Source: Paenibacillus pectinilyticus
GTDB taxonomy: Bacteria > Bacillota > Bacilli > Paenibacillales > NBRC-103111
NCBI RefSeq assembly: GCF_001700435.1
Contig: NZ_LYPC01000028.1
Coordinates: 743,267-807,266 of the forward strand
DNA length: 64,000 nt
Direction of reading: 5' to 3'
Shown: positions 29,486 to 36,544 of the stretch, in pieces
Layout: every line of letters begins with the position of its first letter
How positions within the stretch are numbered: the stretch's first letter is position 1
Program-made: the position numbers and the translations under genes
Notes under the pieces: generated by a model
The model's database searches: none
Told to the model about the DNA's origin: nothing
The model's input: only the letters and a program-made list of their open reading frames with translations

Positions 29486-30763
29486 CTAAATCGCGTTATC
29501 TTTGGCTATGTTTCCAAGGTGAATGCCGCTAGGCTTGATAGTTCGCTCCTGAGTCGTACGATCCACTTCTATGAGTCCAAAACGTTTGGAGAACCCTAGT
29601 TGCCACTCAAAATTATCCAACAAGGACCAATGCATATAGCCCAAAACCTGATATCCATCCGTAATGCAATCTTGGACACCTTTCAAGGCCTGATTGATGA
29701 AAGCAACACGACGTGTATCATCATCTGTAGCTATGCCATTTTCAGTAATCATAATTGGCAGATTAAGATGCGTGCTAACATATCGCACAACTGCTCCAAG
29801 TGCCTCCGGGTAATATTCGTTCCCCATTTGTGTCGTCTCTGCATCTTCTCCCACGGGGAGAAGGCCATCTGGTCCATATACAGCTCTCGTATAGTTTTGT
29901 AACCCGAAAAAGTCATCATCCTGCAAGTAAGGAACAAATTGAACAAACTCCTCTTGCCATGCATGTCTCGCGTTTTCTTCACCACCAGGAACACTTTGGA
30001 TATCGTAAAGCGACAAGGTAACTCCGACTTTAGATTGCGGACTAATCTGCCGAATTGCTGCTCGTGCTTCCACATGCGCTTGAAAGATAACTGACAAGCC
30101 TTCCTCTGAACGTGGAGCTAAAAACGAATGAACTTCGGTAGGGGGTACGCCAAATGATTTACTTAGCCCCATGAAATATTTCTGCATCTGTGCAGCCATT
30201 TTGTCCATATTCATGCCGACCTGTGCACCAGGTGAGCCTGATTTAGACTCGTAGCGTTTCATAATTTTCTTAATCCCGATCGAGATATTTGCTTCATTAA
30301 TCGTACATACAAATGGAATTAATTCGCCTAATTCACGCATAACATGCGAACAATATCGTGCAAAGCGAGCAGGCGTATCCGCCGACTCCCAACCGCCTAG
30401 CTTGATGAGCCATTGTGGTGAACTGAAATGATGGAGCGTCACAATTGGCGTTATATTATTTTCTTTACAAGCTAGTAGAACTTCACGATAATGGCCAATT
30501 TCTGACGATTCGAATCGCCCCTCTTCTGGTTCGATTCGAGCCCATTCAACGGAAAATCTATAGGAATTCAATCCCAATCTAGCCATTTCAGCAATATCGC
30601 CTTTAAAACGGTTATAGTGATCTACCGCGTTACCTGAGGGTTCCTTAAAAACCGATCCTTCCAAGTTTTCCATCAGCCAAAAATCAGAATTCGTATTATT
30701 GCCTTCCACCTGATGTGCTGCAGTGGATGCCCCCCATAAAAAACCTTCTGGAAAACGTGCCAT
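29486..30763 (-). CDS. GH1 beta-glucosidase / beta-glycosidase
   Basis: A 425-residue retaining GH1 enzyme. It starts with FPEGFLWGASTAAHQVEG, the usual N-terminal signature. The acid/base Glu is in TINEANI and the nucleophile in ITENGIA, followed by YMHWSLLDNFEW, which lines the active site. There is no signal peptide, so it is cytoplasmic and acts on imported disaccharides or aryl glycosides. GAGGAGG precedes the ATG. It is the first gene of the GH1-SDR operon, 65 bp from operator D. The length is slightly below the family's usual 440-480 residues, but all core motifs are intact. Confidence 0.92.
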   Translation of the reverse strand: MARFPEGFLWGASTAAHQVEGNNTNSDFWLMENLEGSVFKEPSGNAVDHYNRFKGDIAEMARLGLNSYRFSVEWARIEPEEGRFESSEIGHYREVLLACKENNITPIVTLHHFSSPQWLIKLGGWESADTPARFARYCSHVMRELGELIPFVCTINEANISIGIKKIMKRYESKSGSPGAQVGMNMDKMAAQMQKYFMGLSKSFGVPPTEVHSFLAPRSEEGLSVIFQAHVEARAAIRQISPQSKVGVTLSLYDIQSVPGGEENARHAWQEEFVQFVPYLQDDDFFGLQNYTRAVYGPDGLLPVGEDAETTQMGNEYYPEALGAVVRYVSTHLNLPIMITENGIATDDDTRRVAFINQALKGVQDCITDGYQVLGYMHWSLLDNFEWQLGFSKRFGLIEVDRTTQERTIKPSGIHLGNIAKDNAI

Positions 30764-30827
30764 GTTTTCTCCTCCTCAACCTCTATTAATTGCTGCAACC
30801 TCATTTTATAGGGATCTTATAATGGCA

Positions 30828-30866
30828 ACTAACAATCCAACGACTCTTCACTAACGTTTTGACGAC
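30828..30866 (-). promoter_or_regulatory. Operator D: tandem half-sites upstream of GH1-SDR
   Basis: Half-sites actaacaatccaacgac and actaacgttttgacgac (plus strand) are 22 bp apart. The proximal one ends 65 bp from the GH1 start, and TAAAAT lies 19 bp downstream. The distal half is the exact inverse of a half-site in operator E on the other side of this divergent promoter region. Confidence 0.8.
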
Positions 30867-30930
30867 TTTCTTAAAACACAAAAAAGACCTGCTCACTAGG
30901 CCTCTACAAAGTATAGAACTTTTTAAAATT

Positions 30931-30969
30931 GTCGTTTCAGTACCATTATGTTGTCGTCAAAACGTTAGT
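30931..30969 (+). promoter_or_regulatory. Operator E: tandem half-sites upstream of the second SDR gene
   Basis: Half-sites gtcgtttcagtaccatt and gtcgtcaaaacgttagt are 22 bp apart, in the opposite orientation to operators A-D and so the same orientation relative to its gene. The proximal half ends 98 bp before the SDR ATG, and TAAGGT follows after 19 bp. The distal half matches only at its GTCGT end. Confidence 0.65.
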
Positions 30970-31066
30970 TAAATAGTATGGATTGACTTAAGGTTAATAG
31001 TAACTACAAATCATAACACCAAACCCGAAATACTAAATCTACTTGAGTCTTAGGAGGATTATATTC

Positions 31067-31876
31067 ATGACTGACTTCACCAGTGTAAAAAACAAAGTTG
31101 CCATTGTTACTGGCGCATCAGATGGACTTGGTAAGGCAATTGCTATGTGCTATGCAGAAAATGGAATGAAGGTCGTTGTATCTGATATTGATGCAGAAAA
31201 GGGTCATAGCGTAGTTGAAGAAATTAAAGCATCAGGTGGAGAGGCGTCTTTCATTAAAACGGACGTCAGCAAAGAAGAAGACGTCAAAGAATTGATTGAT
31301 TTTGCTATTGAAACCTATGGTCGTCTAGACGGTATTGTAAATAACGCGGGAATTAGCGCGGAGAGCAGGCCGACTCATGAATATTCACTAGCTGAATTTG
31401 ATAAGTTAACGTCTATTGACCTAAAGGGTGTATTCCTAGGTATGAAGTTCGGAGTCGAAGCAATTCTTAAATCAAAAGCATCAGGAGGATTCGTAGTTAA
31501 TGTTGCATCCTTAGCTGGTTTGTTAGGCAATAGTTCCATGGCTATTTATACATCTGCCAAGCATGGCGTTGTGGGTCTTACAAAGAGTGCGGCACTCGAT
31601 TATGCTCCTTATAATATTACTGTCAATGCAATTTGCCCTGGGACGATCAAGACTTCAATTTGGAGGAACGCACCTGAAGAAGTTATTCAACAATATGCAA
31701 AGCTGCTATCTCCGAATGGAAGATTAGGCGATCCAAAGGAAGTTGCACATTTAGCGTTATTTTTAGCCTCTGATTTGGCTCGTTACATTAGTGGTTCTGC
31801 AATTACGGTCGATGCTGGCTCTAGCGCTGGGAAGCTTACTCCCACTCAATGGTCGCATCCGGAAATATTGGATTAA
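31067..31876 (+). CDS. Short-chain dehydrogenase/reductase (SDR)
   Basis: A 269-residue classical SDR. I chose the ATG at 31067 (MTDFTS) because AGGAGG lies 8 bases before it; an upstream in-frame TTG would place that site inside the gene. Motifs: VTGASDGLGKA, IVNNAGIS, NVASLAG and YTSAKHG. It is divergent from the GH1-SDR operon and has operator E, so it belongs with the sugar regulon. It is the last native gene before the transposition genes: its stop is only 93 bp from the tnsC stop. The substrate is unknown. Confidence 0.88.
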   Translation: MTDFTSVKNKVAIVTGASDGLGKAIAMCYAENGMKVVVSDIDAEKGHSVVEEIKASGGEASFIKTDVSKEEDVKELIDFAIETYGRLDGIVNNAGISAESRPTHEYSLAEFDKLTSIDLKGVFLGMKFGVEAILKSKASGGFVVNVASLAGLLGNSSMAIYTSAKHGVVGLTKSAALDYAPYNITVNAICPGTIKTSIWRNAPEEVIQQYAKLLSPNGRLGDPKEVAHLALFLASDLARYISGSAITVDAGSSAGKLTPTQWSHPEILD

Positions 31877-31908
31877 ATATCGATGTGTGTTGTACTTACT
31901 CTCAAAAA

Positions 31909-31939
31909 AGCAGACACTCCGTTCAGGACGATGTCTGCT
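31909..31939. terminator. Terminator between the SDR gene and tnsC
   Basis: The 8-bp stem AGCAGACA / TGTCTGCT has six T on the minus-strand side, so it best terminates the tnsABC transcript. It may also stop the SDR transcript on the plus strand. Confidence 0.65.
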
Positions 31940-31969
31940 CTTCTATTCGATTGAATATCTTGATTAAAA

Positions 31970-32977
31970 TTAGTTTGAACCAAAAAGCGATACCTCCGAA
32001 TCTGCGAACCGTGACCTTTTTACGCAATTTATCCATATCTCCTTATTAGGCCAAGTTTTTTTGTCCTTACTCTTCCCCTCTGCTCCATACTTTAATAATG
32101 CATACTTAACCGTAATAGTTAAATACTGCATCGGTATTTCCAACTTACCTCCGATATTGTTTTCTTTACAAACTGAGATAAAGGCTTCATATAACTCCTC
32201 AGCACAATTTTCTAGTCTGTTACCGCTAGCATACGATTCAGGGAAATAATATCTTGTATATGACCATCCGCTATCTTCCGGATACTCTATAGTATCGTAA
32301 CCTTTAAGACAGGTTTTGATATCACTTATACTTCTTGCTCCTTTAAATTCAAAGTCATTAACCATAAATCTTCCAACAACCTGCCGCTTTTTCTCAATCA
32401 CATAGAGGTCTTTTTGATGCTTAAGTTCTGGCTGCCCCACCAATATTACTGTAAGTCTCACTTGATATTGCTGCAGCCAATTATACAAATCAATAAGCCA
32501 ATTGTAGTGTGATTCAATAAGAAATTGTGCTTCATCAATAAATAAAACTATCATTTTGCGTTTTGAATTCTCACCCTTTTCAAGTAAGAATCTAGCAAGA
32601 CGTTCAAATTTTTGATTTTTCTTACCTGCACTTGGTAAAGCATGTTTTACTCCTACTAATAACATTTCATAAAAGGCTTCCTCATTTGCATTCTTTTTGT
32701 GCCTACTCGGAACAAAAAATATAGGCAAATCATCTCCAAACTTTACAGGAAGCATTTCACATAAAAATGAAACTGCATGAGTCTTCCCTAGCCTTTGATC
32801 CCCATGTATAATTCCACCTGGTGCCCTATCTTCTATCCATTCGCCAACTGCCTTAGACAACCTCATAATTTCATTTGTAGGAAACAAATATTTGTCTAAT
32901 TCCAAATGATGAGTGCCCGTTGGAACTACAGGCCTATCTCTTATAGCAAGTTGAAGATTTATATCAGACGATTCCAA
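31970..32977 (-). CDS. tnsC: TnsC-like AAA+ transposition ATPase
   Basis: A 335-residue ATPase of the TnsC/TniB group, which links target choice to the TnsA/TnsB transposase. The Walker A is GDQRLGKTHAV (about residues 60-70) and the Walker B is VLFIDEAQ, followed by a TnsC-like stretch (NWLIDLYNWLQQYQVRLT, then ILVGQPEL) and GRFMVNDFEF. The C-terminal third is intact compared with the second copy at 35804-36385. The gene starts 2 bp after tnsB. TnsC normally receives a signal from TnsD/TniQ or TnsE, but no such partner is recognisable in the window, so target selection here is unexplained. Confidence 0.85.
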   Translation of the reverse strand: MESSDINLQLAIRDRPVVPTGTHHLELDKYLFPTNEIMRLSKAVGEWIEDRAPGGIIHGDQRLGKTHAVSFLCEMLPVKFGDDLPIFFVPSRHKKNANEEAFYEMLLVGVKHALPSAGKKNQKFERLARFLLEKGENSKRKMIVLFIDEAQFLIESHYNWLIDLYNWLQQYQVRLTVILVGQPELKHQKDLYVIEKKRQVVGRFMVNDFEFKGARSISDIKTCLKGYDTIEYPEDSGWSYTRYYFPESYASGNRLENCAEELYEAFISVCKENNIGGKLEIPMQYLTITVKYALLKYGAEGKSKDKKTWPNKEIWINCVKRSRFADSEVSLFGSN

Positions 32978-32979
32978 TT

Positions 32980-34971
32980 CTATTTCACCCCTTTAAAAGA
33001 TATCGGTTTAAATAATGAAAGCCAGTCATCATCTGGCAAATCCTCGTTGCTTATTGTCACATTAACTGTAGTTGTTATTTCAGTCGAACTATCTTGCTCC
33101 ATATCTTGATAATTCTCTTCTTCTTCATTCTCGATCAGTTGTGCCTCTTGCAATGTTTGGTTCTGCGTATTCTGATATCTTTGTTCATGAGCTAACCTAT
33201 TCAAATCCCCTTTCTTACCACTACTAGCAAGATGCTCATGTAAAGCTTGTACATAATCATCTCGTTCCAAAAAAAACTTACGTTTTTCGCTTCTCAATAA
33301 CTTATTGATCGTTCTTCTTGTTTCCAAAGAATGTGGAGACATAACCCATTTACCTGATACTCTTAACGAGCCAAGCTCATTTCCGTTTGGAAGGAATGCT
33401 CTTACAGAACGAATATCCATAATGTTAATATAAATGGTTATCTTCTTTCCTATTAATCCTGTGCTTTGAGACAATATGGCATTTCTATATTGAGCACCTT
33501 CAAAATTAATATATGCTCGTCTTCCTTTTTTTAAATTCCCCTGAATTGTGCAAGTTCTACTTACAATTAGTAAACCTAATTCTTGGCGGCGGTTTTCAGG
33601 GAGAATCCTTGGAAGAAATCCTTTTAAAATTTTGTTTCGCATGGCCTTTAGTGGAGCTAGACTTGAATTACCGCCATGTGGTTCATTATTATATTGAGCC
33701 AACATAACTTCTGTTAATTCCTCAAGATGTTCTATGCTTATCTCTGTTTCTAAAGCCTTTTTTTCTGCATTCTTTCTCTTCGGATCCTTAGGATCACTTC
33801 CAGTTGTTGATGGCATTAAATGATATCCATTTTCCTCTAATATTCCGAAAAACCTTTCAATGAACCCCCTACGAAGAGGTGATGCTACAGGTCCTGCATT
33901 AATAAAACAACCTACCGTTTTGGTAAGCTTATCTTTTACGTTTATAGCTAAATTCGCCTTTGCGTTATCCATCCAAAACTCTCTCCAAACTGCCCATTTT
34001 GCCTCTGGAATACATGATGAGGGAAATGCGCCTGCTTCTGGATACCGTAAACCCTTAATAGTGAATGTCATTGGAATATGAGGATTAATTGCATTTTGTA
34101 TACATTGTAAAACATCCATTTGAGAGTACTCTGACTTAACACATAGTAGGTGCCCAAGTACTGCTTTAGTTGCCACATCTAGAATTACAAGAAGCCATAT
34201 CCTCTTTAAGGTTTTCGTTACCCAGTTCCCATCAGGGTCTGTATAACGAATAGTTAAAATTAAATCTATTTTATGACCATCAAACATGACACGACCATAG
34301 GGCCTAAAGTTATTCGCATAATTCTGAACCCCCGTTCCCACAGATCTCGCTATCATTGCAGCTGTTTCACCGTTAATATGCTCGTTTCCAAAATGCCTGT
34401 CCTTTAGATCTTTTACATATCTCTCCAATGACCTTCTACCTTCATCTACCGTGTTTCTAGGATATTGATTTGGAGTTATTTTAAGCTCAATACACTTATC
34501 AATCATTTTTCTATGCAAATACTTAACTGAATATGTAATTTTCAATCCCTTTTTGTCCGTTCCAAGAATCTTATCATGAATTAGATCGCGTAAATCAGTG
34601 TGTTTTTTGAGCAAAAGTTCAAAAGCGCCTGAATAATTGGATGTATTATCATTTGGAAGAACCCTACGTTCGTAACTTATTAAGTGTAAATTAGGATTAA
34701 GACCTCTAAATCCTAAGATTTGACCGTATTTGTCAACCCTGAGGCATCTCTTTACAAAACGTGTAATTTCCATTTTCTCAATCTTTGTCACATTAGATAT
34801 CTCGGTAACATTGGCTGAATCTTGTAAATACATTTCGACTGCTAGCTTCCTTCGTTCATACTTGTCCCTATCAATTTCATCTAATAAGTCTGTATCCACA
34901 ATAGGCCATTCTGCTAAATTGACAGTACTTGCATCAATCCCCAAGGTCTCAAGTAAGCTCTTTCTTCTCAC
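32980..34971 (-). CDS. tnsB: TnsB-like DDE transposase
   Basis: A 663-residue member of the TnsB/TniA DDE transposases, which bind the element's ends and join them to target DNA. An N-terminal helix-turn-helix region precedes an RNase H-like core. The likely catalytic Asp, Asp and Glu are in VMFDGHKID, FWMDNAKAN and GFIERFFG. A beta-barrel region and an acidic C-terminal tail (EEEENYQDMEQD) follow; in Tn7 the tail contacts TnsC. It starts at GTG 34971, overlaps tnsA by 23 bp, and has GGAGG about 9 bases upstream. It is probably autoregulated through the binding-site copy upstream of tnsA, as in Tn7. Confidence 0.9.
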   Translation of the reverse strand: MRRKSLLETLGIDASTVNLAEWPIVDTDLLDEIDRDKYERRKLAVEMYLQDSANVTEISNVTKIEKMEITRFVKRCLRVDKYGQILGFRGLNPNLHLISYERRVLPNDNTSNYSGAFELLLKKHTDLRDLIHDKILGTDKKGLKITYSVKYLHRKMIDKCIELKITPNQYPRNTVDEGRRSLERYVKDLKDRHFGNEHINGETAAMIARSVGTGVQNYANNFRPYGRVMFDGHKIDLILTIRYTDPDGNWVTKTLKRIWLLVILDVATKAVLGHLLCVKSEYSQMDVLQCIQNAINPHIPMTFTIKGLRYPEAGAFPSSCIPEAKWAVWREFWMDNAKANLAINVKDKLTKTVGCFINAGPVASPLRRGFIERFFGILEENGYHLMPSTTGSDPKDPKRKNAEKKALETEISIEHLEELTEVMLAQYNNEPHGGNSSLAPLKAMRNKILKGFLPRILPENRRQELGLLIVSRTCTIQGNLKKGRRAYINFEGAQYRNAILSQSTGLIGKKITIYINIMDIRSVRAFLPNGNELGSLRVSGKWVMSPHSLETRRTINKLLRSEKRKFFLERDDYVQALHEHLASSGKKGDLNRLAHEQRYQNTQNQTLQEAQLIENEEEENYQDMEQDSSTEITTTVNVTISNEDLPDDDWLSLFKPISFKGVK

Positions 34972-35599
34972 CTATCCATACCTCCGTCTCTAGACCAAAA
35001 TAGTGAGTTCCAAGATCTGCTTTTACTTCACCGGCGTAAATCATGCAATAAATGGCTTCGTAGAGCCGCGGTAAACCAATATCCAATACTTTACTTAAAT
35101 CTCCTATTGTCTTCTTGCTATCTACAAGTAGAGACTTGAGCTTATGTCGATCGACCTCAACAGGATTATCGCTGTTTAATACATAAGGAATCATCTCTTT
35201 TAGATTCTCTAGATAGATCCTGTTACTTCTAATTTCCTTCTCTGTTCGAACTAAGTGCTCTTTTCCGTTTATTTCACACCAAGTTTTTTGAATTCTTATT
35301 TGTTCTACTACGTCTTCTTTTTTCAGATCATTCTCATACTTAATTTCTGTAAAAATTTCCGACCCATCATCCTTTTTGTACCACATATCAAAAATAGAAG
35401 TGCCTTTTTCTCCTTCAATCTCTGCTTCCCAAGGTTGCTCACAAAATGTTACAACAGTAGGATCAGTTTCAATCAAAACCCAATTATCAAACTCAAGGTC
35501 ACTGAATAGATTGACATCTCTTTTTAACTTAGGACTAAAGACTAACCAATGATTATTTCCGTATCGGCCTGTGCGTTTTTTTATAAGTGGCGTATACAT
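34949..35599 (-). CDS. tnsA: TnsA-like endonuclease
   Basis: A 216-residue protein of the TnsA family, which cuts the 5' ends of the element so that it moves by cut-and-paste. The restriction-enzyme-like core is visible: Glu in SDLEFDNW, Asp in SIFDMWYKKD and Lys in FTEIKYE form the expected catalytic set. The C-terminal half looks helical and matches the region that binds TnsC in Tn7. AGGAGGG precedes the ATG. It is first in the tnsABC operon, and a TnsB-site-like repeat lies 66-95 bp upstream of the start. Confidence 0.88.
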   Translation of the reverse strand: MYTPLIKKRTGRYGNNHWLVFSPKLKRDVNLFSDLEFDNWVLIETDPTVVTFCEQPWEAEIEGEKGTSIFDMWYKKDDGSEIFTEIKYENDLKKEDVVEQIRIQKTWCEINGKEHLVRTEKEIRSNRIYLENLKEMIPYVLNSDNPVEVDRHKLKSLLVDSKKTIGDLSKVLDIGLPRLYEAIYCMIYAGEVKADLGTHYFGLETEVWIGEKKELT

Positions 35600-35664
35600 T
35601 ATTTTCCCTCCTAAAATACCTATTAGAATTAATTATGTTCAAATTTGATAGTTTTAAACGCTAA

Positions 35665-35694
35665 TTGCACGTATTTTAGGGATTTTCTTGTCGC
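35665..35694 (+). repeat. TnsB-site-like repeat upstream of tnsA
   Basis: The core TAGGGATTTTCTTGTCGC with flanking TTGCACGT is nearly identical to repeats at 47171-47225, in the same orientation. It sits between tnsA and the divergent second ATPase gene, where a transposon right end or TnsB autoregulatory site would be expected. Confidence 0.6.
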
Positions 35695-35700
35695 GAAAAT

Positions 35701-35736
35701 GAAAAAGGAACCCTGATTGCTCAAGTTTCCTTTTTC
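35701..35736 (+). terminator. Hairpin upstream of the second TnsC-like gene
   Basis: The perfect 10-bp stem GAAAAAGGAA / TTCCTTTTTC is followed by a T-rich stretch. It lies in the leader of the plus-strand ATPase gene and contains an upstream in-frame ATG (35717), one reason to prefer the start at 35804. Confidence 0.45.
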
Positions 35737-35803
35737 TTCGACTTCTATACGTTTATATGAAACTACTTTTGGTAAAAATAATAGAAAGGAGGCGTATAAC
35801 GCT

Positions 35804-36385
35804 ATGTCAAAAAGTGATTTTAACATGACTACAAGTAGAAAGCAGATTTTAGCTCAACTTTACAATTTAACTACTTCTCAAACAACGGGGGCACTAATAA
35901 TCGGCGAACCCGGAGCTGGAAAAACAACTATAATTAATGCGTTCCAAGCACTTTTAGGGGATAAGGTACCTACTTTTGTTATTAGATCTACTTTGTACAA
36001 TAAGGGAATGAATGCTTCAAAAAATCTAAGTGAATGCTTCGAAATATCGCTTGGTTTGTTAAGTAGCCGTCACGATACCCAACGTACTAGATTTCAGCGT
36101 ATTATTAATAATTATATTGAAAAAACAAGTACTACGGACTCAGGATATGTAGTAACTTTTATAGATGATGTGACAAACTGGTCTCATGATCATTTTTATT
36201 GGCTTATTGATCTGCAAAATGAATTAGCTGCAAAAAATCTGAAGACTGGCTTTTTCCTTGTTGGCACTGATAAACTCGAGTTTGTCAGACATATATTTAT
36301 GGATAATTCTCCGCAAATCTATAGAAGATTTATGAACGATACTATTAAGGTAAGTAAGTATGAATCTCTTAGTGTTTCAATTTGA
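35804..36385 (+). CDS. Second TnsC-like AAA+ ATPase, C-terminally short
   Basis: A 193-residue P-loop ATPase starting at ATG 35804, with AAAGGAGG 11 bases upstream. The Walker A is GEPGAGKTT and the Walker B is VTFIDDV, followed by HFYWLIDLQNELAAKNLKT and FFLVGTDKL. These align in order with HYNWLIDLYNWLQQYQVRLT and ILVGQPEL of the TnsC at 31970-32977, so the two are paralogues. This copy stops just after RRFMNDTIKVSKYESL, about 120 residues earlier than its relative, and lacks the C-terminal third. It may be a remnant of another Tn7-like element, or a dedicated regulator or targeting partner. It is divergent from tnsABC and has its own terminator. Confidence 0.75.
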   Translation: MSKSDFNMTTSRKQILAQLYNLTTSQTTGALIIGEPGAGKTTIINAFQALLGDKVPTFVIRSTLYNKGMNASKNLSECFEISLGLLSSRHDTQRTRFQRIINNYIEKTSTTDSGYVVTFIDDVTNWSHDHFYWLIDLQNELAAKNLKTGFFLVGTDKLEFVRHIFMDNSPQIYRRFMNDTIKVSKYESLSVSI

Positions 36386-36408
36386 GTATTGTAAATAGCA
36401 TATAATTC

Positions 36409-36441
36409 AATAACCTATTTCGAAAGTCGGAATAGGTTATT
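36409..36441 (+). terminator. Terminator of the second TnsC-like gene
   Basis: A perfect 11-bp stem (AATAACCTATT / AATAGGTTATT) with an 11-base loop, 23 bp after the stop codon. The T-run is weak. Confidence 0.65.
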
Positions 36442-36544
36442 TGTTTAAAAGAAAATCCAAATTTATCCTCAATTCACTCTATTTGTCCTACAGTAAGATA
36501 CCAAACTTATCGCCAATAGTGCCTCCTCTTAAAATAAAAACTTG

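Noticed and set aside
30931..30969. Left transposon end, because of two TTGTCGT copies
   Set aside because: Spacing, orientation and the exact match to operator D show that these are regulator half-sites of the native sugar regulon. The full end-repeat core is absent.
35717..35803. Upstream ATG at 35717 as the start of the second TnsC-like ATPase
   Set aside because: It lies inside a terminator-like hairpin without a ribosome site, whereas ATG 35804 has AAAGGAGG upstream.
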